From a bacterium (lineage in GTDB: Bacteria > Patescibacteria > Paceibacteria > Moranbacterales > UBA1568): a stretch of 64,000 nucleotides of DNA. The notes beneath the pieces were generated by a model. The model was not told where the DNA came from. It searched no databases and worked only from the letters and a program-made list of their open reading frames with translations. Of the stretch, positions 8,760-16,751 are shown in pieces (within the stretch, counting starts at the first letter, position 1; every line of letters starts with the position of its first letter). Where the stretch lies: assembly GCA_021821305.1 (NCBI GenBank), contig JAKACP010000001.1, positions 434,001 to 498,000 of the forward strand. The letters run 5' to 3'. The position numbers and the translations under genes were made by a program.

Positions 8760-9551
8760 TTACTTTTCTTCCGAGGCGAGTCCGATGAGCCGCTCGATCG
8801 CTGTAGCGGTCTGTGCTCCCGAAAGCGGATACTTCTTTCCGTCGGCTCCCATGACGATGCTCCACGGCGTCCCGTTGCCTCCCGTGGCGACCGCGTCCTG
8901 CACATGGCCCTCGATTTTTTCCGCGTATTTTCCGCTCGCGAGACATTCATCGAATTTCCCGGTATCAAGCCCGACATATTTTGCGATCTTCGGAAGTTCG
9001 GCCGGGTCGAGTCCGTCGTTCGCCGGCGTCACCTCCATGAGGCGGTCGAGGTACGCCCAAAATGCGTCGTTCCCGCCCAGTTCGGCGGCGCATTCCGTGG
9101 CTTCGGCTTCCTTGCGCGCCTTTTGATGTAGCTGGTCTATAGGGAAATGCCGGTACACCCATGCGACTTTTCCGTCCTCGGCGTACTTCTCCGTCACCTG
9201 TTTCATGGTGAGATGGAACTTCTTGCAGAACGGACACTCGGTGTCCGAATATTCGACGATCTTGATGGGTGCGTTCGGATTGCCGCGGATATGGTCCGTC
9301 TCCGAGACGGGGGCCATCCGATCGAGCGATGTACCGTCTTCTCCGACAAGGTCCCGCTCCGCGGCCGCTTCCGTGTCGCCCGCGGTCGTCGGCGCGTTCT
9401 TTCCGGACGAATAGACGATCGCTCCGGCGATGAGGATGCCCGAGGCGACGATGGCCAGAGGGGACATCAGGTTCTGTCGGTGCGACGCCGCCGGTCGGCT
9501 CCGCTCCGCTTCGTGATTTCGGTCCTGATCATTCATAGGTTTTTCTTTCAT
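8760..9551 (-). CDS. DsbA-like thiol:disulfide oxidoreductase, membrane-anchored
   Basis: A 263-aa thioredoxin-fold protein of the DsbA/Thioredoxin_4 type. A signal anchor (about 30-47) precedes the fold, which begins near residue 85 (GNPNAPIKIVEYSDTECPFC). The redox motif is C106-P-F-C109 and the cis-proline loop reads GNGTPWSIVMG. It should introduce or isomerise disulfides in exported proteins outside the membrane. A second possible start is Met6, 15 bp downstream. Neither start has a strong ribosome-binding site. It is the second gene of the - strand envelope-folding cluster. Confidence 0.9.
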   Translation of the reverse strand: MKEKPMNDQDRNHEAERSRPAASHRQNLMSPLAIVASGILIAGAIVYSSGKNAPTTAGDTEAAAERDLVGEDGTSLDRMAPVSETDHIRGNPNAPIKIVEYSDTECPFCKKFHLTMKQVTEKYAEDGKVAWVYRHFPIDQLHQKARKEAEATECAAELGGNDAFWAYLDRLMEVTPANDGLDPAELPKIAKYVGLDTGKFDECLASGKYAEKIEGHVQDAVATGGNGTPWSIVMGADGKKYPLSGAQTATAIERLIGLASEEK

Positions 9552-9615
9552 GGTTATATGGTCTTCGTCGCCGTTCCGGCGGACATATGGGAAAGATGTT
9601 CCGTCGGTAGCGGGT

Positions 9616-10041
9616 TCAACCGCACGGATGAATCTTCGGATTGAGGATGCCGCGCGCGAAGGCCAGCTTCAACCGATCGAAAAGGAACGATTCGGGATCT
9701 CGGAAGAGCGCGCGTCCGACCGTCGAGGCATGTCGGTCGTACGACCCGACCGGAAGGTGCGTGCCGATGGCTACGGAGGCGGCGGTCGCGGACAGGACGA
9801 GGAGGATCGAAAGGATCGGATCGGTTTCCGGAAGGGACGAGGTGAACAGATCTTGTATGGAATATATCCGCTCTGACGACATCGGACAGTCCGCCCGCGT
9901 GTCGGAATGGAGCGAGAACCCGGGTTGTTCCTGAGTATGATACGCCGTCGCGGGCGCCTTCCGTGAGCAGGATACGCTGAAAGTGAGCGCGGAAAGCGCC
10001 AGGAAGACCGCCAGGAATCTCATGGGGGAATGGGTGTTCAT
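9616..10041 (-). CDS. Small predicted lipoprotein with additional membrane segment
   Basis: A 141-aa protein of unknown function. The start at 10041 gives a clean signal sequence ending in a lipobox-like FSVSC (Cys about residue 24). A second hydrophobic segment of ~20 residues (ILSILLVLSATAASVAIG) lies near the middle and a basic/amphipathic tail follows. An extended -10 element immediately upstream (10052-10060) would place the transcript start only a few bases before this ATG, supporting this start over upstream ATGs at 10053 and 10116. It is the first gene of the cluster with the DsbA-like, CAAC and SurA-like genes. Confidence 0.6.
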   Translation of the reverse strand: MNTHSPMRFLAVFLALSALTFSVSCSRKAPATAYHTQEQPGFSLHSDTRADCPMSSERIYSIQDLFTSSLPETDPILSILLVLSATAASVAIGTHLPVGSYDRHASTVGRALFRDPESFLFDRLKLAFARGILNPKIHPCG

Positions 10042-10051
10042 GGGTCCGGAC

Positions 10052-10060
10052 ATTCTAGCA
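10052..10060 (-). promoter_or_regulatory. Extended -10 promoter for the envelope-folding cluster
   Basis: Read on the - strand this is TGCTAGAAT, an extended -10 (TGn plus TAGAAT). No good -35 is visible at 17 bp. Predicted start near 10045, almost leaderless for the lipoprotein gene. Confidence 0.45.
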
Positions 10061-10171
10061 CGATTCGGCGGTATGGGCGAGTGCCCATGATCCGTCGGCA
10101 GGGGAGCGCGAGCCATGACGGCCGTGAAAGATGCCTTGCCCCGGGCTTTCCCCGTATGTCAGGTCATCCGC

Positions 10172-10200
10172 TTGACAGGGGCTCCGATTCTGAATATCAT
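10172..10200 (+). promoter_or_regulatory. Strong sigma70-type promoter of greA
   Basis: TTGACA, exactly 17 bp, TATCAT. Predicted start about 10207, giving a leader of some 66 nt that contains a terminator-like hairpin. Confidence 0.8.
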
Positions 10201-10219
10201 TGAGACGATTTTCATCCGA

Positions 10220-10242
10220 TCGTGGCTCGTGCCACGATTTTT
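10220..10242 (+). terminator. Terminator-like hairpin within the greA leader
   Basis: Perfect 7-bp stem TCGTGGC / GCCACGA with a TCGT tetraloop, followed at once by TTTTT. It lies between the greA promoter and start codon, so it would act as an attenuator and release a short leader RNA of about 35 nt. Confidence 0.65.
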
Positions 10243-10272
10243 ACCACCATAACACCCTAGTAAAACGACATC

Positions 10273-10728
10273 ATGTCCAGAATTCTCACGCAGGAAGGGA
10301 TCAAGAAACTCGAAGATGAGCTCGACGATCGCAAGGGTCGAATCCGTCAGGAGATATCCCAGGCCATCAAGGAGGCGAAGGAACAGGGGGACCTTTCCGA
10401 GAACGCCGAGTACAGCGAAGCCAAGCATCAGCAGAACGAGAACGAGACGCGCATCCTCGAACTCGAGGCCATGCTCAAGGGCGCGGTGATCGCCGAACCC
10501 GCCAAGGGATCGTCACTGGTGCAGATCGGGTCGAACGTCGTCATCGATTGCGCCGGCAAGGAGATGAAGTTCGTCATCGTCGGGACGAACGAAGTCGATC
10601 CCGCACAGGGAAAGATCTCGGGCGAATCGCCGATCGGCAAGGCGCTCATGGGGAAATCGAAGGGCGAGGGCGTCGAGATCGACATCCCGGCCGGAAAGAT
10701 GAAATGCACGGTCGTTTCCATCGGATAG
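10273..10728 (+). CDS. greA: Transcript cleavage factor GreA
   Basis: Rescues backtracked RNA polymerase by stimulating cleavage of the 3' RNA end. At 151 aa it has near-typical length (~158). An N-terminal antiparallel coiled coil (about 1-75) carries the acidic tip GDLSENAEYSEAK that enters the secondary channel. The C-terminal FKBP-like domain (about 80-151) binds RNA polymerase and contains SPIGKALMGKSKGEGVEI. It is monocistronic, with a strong promoter, a hairpin in the leader and a rho-independent terminator. Confidence 0.97.
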   Translation: MSRILTQEGIKKLEDELDDRKGRIRQEISQAIKEAKEQGDLSENAEYSEAKHQQNENETRILELEAMLKGAVIAEPAKGSSLVQIGSNVVIDCAGKEMKFVIVGTNEVDPAQGKISGESPIGKALMGKSKGEGVEIDIPAGKMKCTVVSIG

Positions 10729-10735
10729 ATATCCT

Positions 10736-10764
10736 ACGAAAAACCCCCGGAAGGGGGTTTTCTC
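10736..10764 (+). terminator. Rho-independent terminator of greA
   Basis: AACCCCC / GGGGGTT stem with a short loop followed by a T-rich run, 8 bp after the greA stop. Confidence 0.85.
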
Positions 10765-10793
10765 TTGTACTCCGCCCGAGAAACGGCTAGAAT
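10765..10793 (+). promoter_or_regulatory. Promoter of lysS
   Basis: TTGTAC, 17 bp, TAGAAT. The predicted start is at about 10800, which is the first base of the MITE copy, so the lysS leader would consist of the MITE. Confidence 0.65.
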
Positions 10794-10799
10794 GGTCTA

Positions 10800-10962
10800 A
10801 GAGCCTGCTGAAAAAGTCCGTATTCTGCTGCAATCCCGGAATTCCGGCTGCAAAATCCGTGCATCTCGTCGGGTTATATTCCATATAGCCCTCCTCCATC
10901 CACGAATTTTTCGCTCGGAATTCCACGATTTCGCGACGAAAGAGACTTTCTCAACAGGCTCT
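10800..10962 (+). mobile_element. MITE-like 163-bp element, copy 1
   Basis: Terminal inverted repeats of 18 bp: AGAGCCTGCTGAAAAAGT at the left, and AGAGCCTGTTGAGAAAGT as the complement of the right end. The same element occurs in the same orientation at 62725-62887 with only 4 differences in 163 bp. No transposase is inside, and no clear target duplication is seen, though both copies are preceded by CTAA. On the - strand it contains a GGAGGAGGG ribosome-binding-like run and an ATG opening a short frame. It lies between the lysS promoter and the lysS start codon. Confidence 0.85.
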
Positions 10963-10967
10963 GGGTA

Positions 10968-12446
10968 ATGCCTGTATCAAAACCGATGCGCGAAGATATC
11001 GTCACCGCGAAAGAAGAGAAACTGAACCGGCTCGAGGAGGCGGTCGGTTCCGCCTATCCGGAGAAAACGCCGCGGACCCATACGAACCAAGAGGCGCTCG
11101 ACGCGTTCGACGCGCTTTCGGCTGACGGCGGCGAGGTTTCGCTCGTCGGGCGCGTGCGCTCGCTCCGCGTCATGGGCAAGATCGCCTTCGCCCATATCGA
11201 GGACGGGAGCGGAAAGATCCAGGTCTTCCTTTCCGAGGGCGAGATCGGCCATGACGCGTTCGCGCTTTTCTCCGACAATATCGAGAGCGGCGACTTCATC
11301 GCGGCGACCGGGACGATGTTTCTCACGAAGAAGGGCGAGAAGACGCTGTCCGCGAAATCCTGGAGCATCCTTTCCAAATCCATGCGCCCGATCCCGACCG
11401 AGTTCTACGGGCTCAAGGACGAGGAGGAGCTCCTGCGTCGGCGCTACCTCGACTTGCTCTCGAATACGGAGACTCGCGACCTGTTCCGAAAGAAGAACCG
11501 CTTCTGGCAGACGATCCGGCAGTTTCTCGCGGAACGGGATTTCCTCGAGGTGCAGACGCCGGTGCTCGAACATATCCCCGGCGGCGCCGAAGCGGAACCG
11601 TTCACGACGCATCACAACGCGCTCGATCAGGATTTCTATCTTCGCATCTCGCTCGAGCTCTCGCTCAAGCGTCTTCTCGTCGGCGGGTATGAGCGCGTAT
11701 TCGAGATCGGTCGCGTGTTCCGCAACGAAGGCATCGACCGGGAGCACCTCCAGGAATTCGATCACATGGAGTTCTATTCGGCCTATACGGACCTCGGACA
11801 GGGGATGGCGATGGTCGAGGAGCTCTACCGCGCCGTCGCGGGAGCCGTGACGGATGGCGGCATGAAGACCTCGCACGAGGGCGACGTCGAGATCGATTGG
11901 GGGAAGCCGTTTCCGCGTGTCGACTATTTCACGGAATTCAGGAAGGAAACGGACATCGACCTGTCGGCGGAGGTGACCGCCCTGGAGCTCAGGAAGAAGG
12001 CGGACGAGCTCGGCATCCGGTACGAGGCGTCCTACGGTCTCGGCAGGATGATCGACACCCTCTACAAGAAAACGGTCCGACAGAAACTGATCGAGCCGTG
12101 TTTCCTCGTGGGGCATCCGATCGCCGTCTCGCCCCTGGCGAAGATCGATCCCTCGGATCCGAAGAAGGCGCTCCGCATGCAGCCGGTCGCGCTCAAGAGC
12201 GAGCTCGGCAACGGCTTCGCGGAATTGAACGATCCGGCCGACCAGCGCCGCCGGTTCGAGGAACAGATGAAGCTCCGCGCCGCGGGCGACAAGGAAGGCA
12301 TGATGCTCGACGAGGACTTCCTCGAAGCGCTCGAATACGGGATGCCGCCGGCGTTCGGGTTCGGTATGAGCGAGCGGCTCTTCGCCGTCCTCATGAACCG
12401 ATCCGTCCGTGAGACGGTCATCTTTCCCCCGATGAAGGAACGGTAG
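10968..12446 (+). CDS. lysS: Lysine--tRNA ligase, class II
   Basis: Charges tRNA-Lys. The 492-aa protein has the OB-fold anticodon domain (about 50-150) and the class II core. Motif 2 appears as FRNEGIDREHLQEFDHMEFY, and the C-terminus reads GMPPAFGFGMSERLFAVL. The last is a divergent motif 3: ordinary LysRS has GLGIDRL-type sequence there, whereas this protein has GMSERL and is shortened. The arginine that contacts ATP is retained. Met at 10968 or 10986 could be the start; neither has a clear Shine-Dalgarno sequence, because the first lies six bases after the MITE copy. The cognate tRNA-Lys is at 15375. Confidence 0.93.
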   Translation: MPVSKPMREDIVTAKEEKLNRLEEAVGSAYPEKTPRTHTNQEALDAFDALSADGGEVSLVGRVRSLRVMGKIAFAHIEDGSGKIQVFLSEGEIGHDAFALFSDNIESGDFIAATGTMFLTKKGEKTLSAKSWSILSKSMRPIPTEFYGLKDEEELLRRRYLDLLSNTETRDLFRKKNRFWQTIRQFLAERDFLEVQTPVLEHIPGGAEAEPFTTHHNALDQDFYLRISLELSLKRLLVGGYERVFEIGRVFRNEGIDREHLQEFDHMEFYSAYTDLGQGMAMVEELYRAVAGAVTDGGMKTSHEGDVEIDWGKPFPRVDYFTEFRKETDIDLSAEVTALELRKKADELGIRYEASYGLGRMIDTLYKKTVRQKLIEPCFLVGHPIAVSPLAKIDPSDPKKALRMQPVALKSELGNGFAELNDPADQRRRFEEQMKLRAAGDKEGMMLDEDFLEALEYGMPPAFGFGMSERLFAVLMNRSVRETVIFPPMKER

Positions 12447-12457
12447 ATAGGAGAATC

Positions 12458-12485
12458 TGGACAAAGGGCGTATTTCAGGTAAGAT
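12458..12485 (+). promoter_or_regulatory. Promoter of tRNA-Val
   Basis: TGGACA, 16 bp, TAAGAT, ending about 30 bp before the mature 5' end of the tRNA. Confidence 0.5.
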
Positions 12486-12515
12486 GACTGTTAGCTGTTC
12501 CTTGGCAGTCGATTC

Positions 12516-12589
12516 GGTCGCATAGTTCAGTTGGTTAGAACGTTCGATTCACATTCGAAAGGTCCCTGGTTCGAGTCCAGGTGCGACCA
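12516..12589 (+). tRNA. tRNA-Val (anticodon CAC)
   Basis: Seven-base acceptor stem GGTCGCA / TGCGACC with discriminator A. Anticodon stem TTCGA/TCGAA encloses the loop TTCACAT, giving anticodon CAC for GUG. The T arm is CCTGG-TTCGAGT-CCAGG. CCA is not encoded, so a CCA-adding enzyme is required. Confidence 0.95.
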
Positions 12590-12604
12590 CAAAAAAGAGG
12601 GTCA

Positions 12605-12656
12605 GTGGTTCCCCGCCCGACCAGAATGACTTCGGTCATTCGGGCGGGGAGTCCAC
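12605..12656. other. Long GC-rich hairpin with UUCG loop after tRNA-Val
   Basis: An inverted repeat: CCCCGCCCG pairs with the CGGGCGGGG region, and an inner stem GAATGAC-TTCG-GTCATTC completes a hairpin of some 20 bp. There is no T-run on either side. It could be a processing or stability element behind the tRNA, or a U-tract-less terminator. Confidence 0.5.
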
Positions 12657-12697
12657 TATCATCCACCATATTCTCCGTTTCGGTTGTAGTAACGGGC

Positions 12698-13882
12698 ATG
12701 GAGAGACATATCCTCGATTCCACGAAAAAAATCGCCATTTTCGCGCTCATAATTCTCGGAGCACTCGGTTTCGTGCTGTGGGAACGATCGGGAGATATCG
12801 AGGAACGGGTCGCTGCTCCAGCCGACATTCCGGTCAGCATCGGAGAGGAAGCGGCGCGCGAGGACGGAGCGGATGCCATGCAGGAGGCGGTTTCCGTCGT
12901 CGCCGAGAACCTCTCCGTTCCGTGGGAGGTCGCGTTCCTTCCCGATGGCGGCATGCTCGTCACCGAACGGCCGGGTACGATCAAGCGCATCGGGACGGAC
13001 GGCGTCACGATCCCGATAGATGGAGTACGGCACACGGGCGAGGGCGGACTCCTCGGGATGGCGCTTCACCCGCGCTTCGGGGAGAACGGATGGATCTATC
13101 TGTATCTCACGACCGCCGCGGATGGCGGCCTCACGAATCGCGTCGAGCGGTATCGGCTCGAGGGGAACGAGCTGAAAGAGCGCGCGCTCATCCTGGGCGG
13201 TATTCCGGGCGCCATGTACCACGACGGCGGACGGATCGCTTTCGGACCGGACGGGTATCTCTATATCGCGACGGGCGATGCGACACGGGAAAGTCTCGCG
13301 CAGGACAGGGCATCGCTTGCCGGGAAAATCCTGCGCATCCGTGACGACGGCTCCGTTCCCGATGACAATCCCTTCGGTACGGCGGTGTATTCGTACGGGC
13401 ATCGCAACGTCCAAGGACTCGCCTGGGACGAGTCCGGGAACCTCTGGGCGACGGAACATGGCCGCTCGGGTCTCCGCTCCGGCTACGATGAGCTGAACCG
13501 CATCGAAAAAGGCGGCAACTACGGGTGGCCGGACATCGAGGGCGACGAACGGCGAGACGGCATGACGACGCCCGTCATCCATTCCGGAGCGACGACGACA
13601 TGGGCACCTTCCGGCGCGGCGTACCTGAATGGAAGTATCTTCTTCTCGAGTCTCCGCGGCGAATCCCTCTATGAGGCGAGACTCGACGCCGATCGGAACG
13701 GTGTCCGGGAGCTTCGTGTCCATTTCAAGGGTGAGTACGGACGGATCCGCGCGGTCGTTGTCGGTCCGGACGGATATCTCTTCCTCTCGACCTCGAATAC
13801 CGACGGGCGGGGAAACCCCGGGACTGGAGACGACAGGATCCTGAAGGTGAACCCGGAAGAGGTATCGTCGCTTCAGCGGTGA
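12698..13882 (+). CDS. PQQ-dependent sugar (aldose) dehydrogenase-like beta-propeller, membrane-anchored
   Basis: A 394-aa exported protein of the glucose/sorbosone dehydrogenase (GSDH, YliI/Asd-like) family. It is expected to oxidise aldose sugars outside the membrane with PQQ as cofactor; no PQQ synthesis gene is in view. The start at 12698 gives a single signal-anchor helix (about 12-30). The six-bladed propeller begins with LSVPWEVAFLPDGGMLVTER and includes GEGGLLGMALHPRFGENGWI, YSYGHRNVQGLAWD, EHGRSGLRSGYDELNRIEKG and NYGWPDIEGDE, which are typical family segments including a calcium-site region. Electron acceptor unknown. Confidence 0.88.
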   Translation: MERHILDSTKKIAIFALIILGALGFVLWERSGDIEERVAAPADIPVSIGEEAAREDGADAMQEAVSVVAENLSVPWEVAFLPDGGMLVTERPGTIKRIGTDGVTIPIDGVRHTGEGGLLGMALHPRFGENGWIYLYLTTAADGGLTNRVERYRLEGNELKERALILGGIPGAMYHDGGRIAFGPDGYLYIATGDATRESLAQDRASLAGKILRIRDDGSVPDDNPFGTAVYSYGHRNVQGLAWDESGNLWATEHGRSGLRSGYDELNRIEKGGNYGWPDIEGDERRDGMTTPVIHSGATTTWAPSGAAYLNGSIFFSSLRGESLYEARLDADRNGVRELRVHFKGEYGRIRAVVVGPDGYLFLSTSNTDGRGNPGTGDDRILKVNPEEVSSLQR

Positions 13883-13965
13883 TGCTTTTTGCTTTTTTCA
13901 GGCGGAAGTTATAAGCTAAGAGCTGTATTCCGTATCTAAAAGCTCTAAGCCAGCCAGCTACCCTT

Positions 13966-15291
13966 ATGCTCGATATCCGATTCATCCGCGAGAATGAAGA
14001 TGCCGTGAGAGAGGCGATCAGGAACAAGAACCTTGCTCTCGATCTCGACCGACTGTTCGCCGCCGACCAGGATCGCCTGACGCTTTCCCGCGAGCTTGAG
14101 GACCTCCGATCGGAAAAGAACGGTATCAATACCTTGATCCAGAACGCGAAGGACGACGCCGAGCGCGCCTCCGCGATCGCGAAAGGCAAGGACATCAAGG
14201 CGAGCATCGACACGCTCGAACCGCGGGTCCGCGAAGCCAAGCTTGCCTTCGAAGAGCTGATGGCCGAGGTGCCGAACATCGTCTCGCCGGATACGCCGGT
14301 CGGGAAGAGCGATGCGGACAATGTCGAAGTAGCGCGCGTTGGTAAATTGCCTGACTTTTCCTTTGTACCAAAGAATCATATCGAGCTCGGCACATCGCTC
14401 GACATTCTCGATCTCGAGCGCGGCGCCAAGGTCGGGGGGTTCCGCGGCTACTACCTCAAGAACGAGGGCGCGCTCCTCGCGCTCGGCGCCATGATGTACG
14501 CTCTGCACAAGCTGACGGACCGGGGCTATATCCCGATGATTCCGCCGACCCTGGTCAAGGCATTCCCGCTTTTCGGGAGCGGATATTTCAAGGGGCTCGA
14601 ATACGACGGGTCCGTCGACGAGATCTATCAGGTGGCGACCTCCGACAAGGAAGCCGACGGCAGCGCGTCGAAGGAGCAGAAATTCCTTGTCGGGACCGCG
14701 GAGCCGTCGCTCCTCGCGTATCATGCCGACGAGGTGCTCGACGGCAACACGCTTCCCTTGCGCTATGCCGGATTCAGCCAGTGCTATCGGAGCGAGATCG
14801 GTTCCTACGGCAAGGACACCAAGGGGATCTACCGCGTACACGAGTTCATGAAGGTGGAGCAGGTCGTGCTCGTCCCGGCCGATATCGAGGCGGCGAACGC
14901 CGTCCAAGATGACATGATCGCGATCTCCGAGGAACTGCACCGCGATCTCGGGTTGCCGTACCGCAAGCTCCGGATCTCGACGGGGGACATGAGCGCCGGG
15001 AAGTATCGCGCGTTCGATCTCGAGGCGTGGATGCCGGGGCTCGGCCGCTACGGGGAGACCGGATCCGCGTCCAATTTCCTCGACTGGCAGGCGCGCCGGC
15101 TCAACGTGAAGTATACCGACGCGGAAACGGGGGAGAAACGGCATGTCTATATGGTGAACAACACCGCGCTCGCCTCCGCGCGTACCGTCATCGCGATCCT
15201 CGAGAACCATCAAGAGGAGGATGGCTCGGTCGTCGTCCCGGAAGTCCTCCGTCCGTATGTCGGCAAGGAGCGGATCATACCGAAAGGGTAG
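13966..15291 (+). CDS. serS: Serine--tRNA ligase
   Basis: Charges tRNA-Ser. The 441-aa protein has the N-terminal tRNA-binding coiled-coil arm (about 1-110, starting MLDIRFIRENEDAVREAIRNK) and the class II core, with FSQCYRSEIGSYGKDTKGIYRVHEF (about residues 267-291) as motif 2. The C-terminal motif 3 region includes NNTALASARTVIAILENHQ. The 83-bp gap before it contains a short simple-sequence stretch built from repeated AGCTAAGAGCT/AAGCTCTAAG-like words. No close Shine-Dalgarno sequence is visible. Confidence 0.96.
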   Translation: MLDIRFIRENEDAVREAIRNKNLALDLDRLFAADQDRLTLSRELEDLRSEKNGINTLIQNAKDDAERASAIAKGKDIKASIDTLEPRVREAKLAFEELMAEVPNIVSPDTPVGKSDADNVEVARVGKLPDFSFVPKNHIELGTSLDILDLERGAKVGGFRGYYLKNEGALLALGAMMYALHKLTDRGYIPMIPPTLVKAFPLFGSGYFKGLEYDGSVDEIYQVATSDKEADGSASKEQKFLVGTAEPSLLAYHADEVLDGNTLPLRYAGFSQCYRSEIGSYGKDTKGIYRVHEFMKVEQVVLVPADIEAANAVQDDMIAISEELHRDLGLPYRKLRISTGDMSAGKYRAFDLEAWMPGLGRYGETGSASNFLDWQARRLNVKYTDAETGEKRHVYMVNNTALASARTVIAILENHQEEDGSVVVPEVLRPYVGKERIIPKG

Positions 15292-15374
15292 GGGATAGGA
15301 ATTCCACGGGAGGAAGGGATTGATTTTCTTTCCTTTCTGTTGTTTACTGTTAAATACTGTCTGTTATCGCGAAT

Positions 15375-15447
15375 GGGTGCGTAGCTCAGTTGGTAGAGCA
15401 GTGGCCTTTTAAGCCAACGGTCGAGGGTTCGAGCCCCCCCGCACCCA
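15375..15447 (+). tRNA. tRNA-Lys (anticodon TTT)
   Basis: Acceptor stem GGGTGCG / CGCACCC with discriminator A. D-arm GCTCAGTTGGTAGAGC; anticodon loop CTTTTAA gives TTT for AAA/AAG. The T loop is TTCGAGC. CCA is not encoded. Confidence 0.95.
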
Positions 15448-15453
15448 CACATG

Positions 15454-15478
15454 GACCCGCCTCAGGCGGGTTTTTTGT
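15454..15478 (+). terminator. Rho-independent terminator after tRNA-Lys
   Basis: ACCCGCC-TCA-GGCGGGT followed by TTTTTGTTTTT, 7 bp after the tRNA. Its T-run doubles as the -35 region of the next promoter. Confidence 0.85.
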
Positions 15479-15503
15479 TTTTCCCGGGGCTTTTTGCTAT
15501 ACT
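15475..15503 (+). promoter_or_regulatory. Promoter of the BNR lipoprotein gene, TTTTTGCTAT type
   Basis: TTGTTT, 17 bp, TATACT, with TTTTTGC directly before the -10. Predicted start about 15510, only some 7 nt before the ATG at 15517. Confidence 0.6.
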
Positions 15504-15516
15504 CGGGGAAAATAGT

Positions 15517-16731
15517 ATGCCTATGAAAAAACTCCTCGTGCTCGTGCCGATGGCCGCCGTCTTCCTGTCAGGGTGTTCGCTTCCGACGGCGCAGAAGCCG
15601 AAAGACGCTCCTGCGGGACCGGAGGTTCCCGGCGGATTCTCCGCCAAGATAGAGAAGGGAAGCCTGTGGAAAACGAGCGATAGCGGGCAGACCTTCGAGG
15701 TGAAGTCGCAGGTCAATGAGACGACCCGCATCGAACAGGCGGATATCCTCTCCATCGCGTACCATCCGAAGAAACCGGCTACGATATATGTCAGTACCGT
15801 CGACCACGGCATACTGAAGACGGAGGACGGAGGCGAGCGATGGGAACAGATCCCGTTCCCGCCGAAGCGTATCTACAGTTTCATCCTCGATCGTAACGAT
15901 CCGGACAACCGCATGTTCGCGTCCGGTGTGCTCGGCGAGTGGAGCAAGATATTCCGAACGGAGGACGGGGGCAAGAATTGGAGCGAGGTCTACACCGAAC
16001 CGGGACAGAAAACCGTCATCACCGCGCTCTCCCAGCATTTCCGCGACATGAACATCATCTTCGCGGGGACCTCGGCCGGCACCATCATCAAAAGCGTCGA
16101 CGGTGGCGAGACCTGGAAGAACATCGGGAACAAGGTGGACGGGGCCGCCACGGACATCGTCTTCGATTCGACGAGACCGCTCGTGACTTATCTCCTCATG
16201 ACCGGGCGGAAGCTCTACTATTCGCCGGACGGCGGCAAGAGCTGGCTCGACTGGGAAGAGGAGAAGAAAAAGGAAGTGCAGGTGCTCCAGGACAGGGCAT
16301 CGCAACTCACGAAGGACGGGAACAAGGATCGCTCGGATGCTGTCCGCAAGCAGGCCCAGGACCTGAGCAAGCGGAACCAGGAAAACCGGGTGCCGAGCGG
16401 TATCATATCCATCGCGGCCGACCCGACCCGATCCGGAACCATATACGCCGGGACGAGCAGAGGGCTCTACCGGAGCCCTGATTACGGGAAATACTGGTAC
16501 GAGCTCAATATCATCGAGAGCGCGAAGAAGTTCCCGATCCGCTCGATCGCCATCGATCCGAAGAACTCCCAGGAAATCGTCTTCGTCGCCGGCAAGGCGT
16601 TCTATCGATCGGTGAACGGCGGCGATACCTGGGCGGTTACGGGTCTCAATGTCGATCGCGACGCGTCGTTCGTCTCGTACGACCCGTTCGACTCCAAATA
16701 CCTCTTCCTCGGACTCCGGAATTTCAAGTGA
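15517..16731 (+). CDS. Lipoprotein with BNR/sortilin-type beta-propeller repeats
   Basis: A 404-aa predicted lipoprotein: signal peptide MPMKKLLVLVPMAAVFLSGC with lipobox LSGC (Cys20). The mature part contains repeated Asp-box-like motifs of the BNR / VPS10 / YCF48 type (TSDSGQTF, TEDGGERW, TEDGGKNW, SVDGGETW, SPDGGKSW, SVNGGDTW), spaced at about 40-60 residues, so a beta-propeller is expected. A charged helical insertion (about 250-295) interrupts the repeats. Asp-box propellers occur in sialidases, but no sialidase catalytic set is evident; binding or assembly function is more likely. The start at 15517 is supported by the promoter and signal peptide. Confidence 0.82.
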   Translation: MPMKKLLVLVPMAAVFLSGCSLPTAQKPKDAPAGPEVPGGFSAKIEKGSLWKTSDSGQTFEVKSQVNETTRIEQADILSIAYHPKKPATIYVSTVDHGILKTEDGGERWEQIPFPPKRIYSFILDRNDPDNRMFASGVLGEWSKIFRTEDGGKNWSEVYTEPGQKTVITALSQHFRDMNIIFAGTSAGTIIKSVDGGETWKNIGNKVDGAATDIVFDSTRPLVTYLLMTGRKLYYSPDGGKSWLDWEEEKKKEVQVLQDRASQLTKDGNKDRSDAVRKQAQDLSKRNQENRVPSGIISIAADPTRSGTIYAGTSRGLYRSPDYGKYWYELNIIESAKKFPIRSIAIDPKNSQEIVFVAGKAFYRSVNGGDTWAVTGLNVDRDASFVSYDPFDSKYLFLGLRNFK

Positions 16732-16751
16732 CAACCATTTATCGAACGAAT

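Noticed and set aside
8198..8977. 260-aa version of the CAAC membrane protein starting inside the DsbA-like gene
   Set aside because: The N-terminal 76 residues are the antisense-like shifted frame of the DsbA-like gene; the Met at 8749 directly after that gene's stop is the sensible start.
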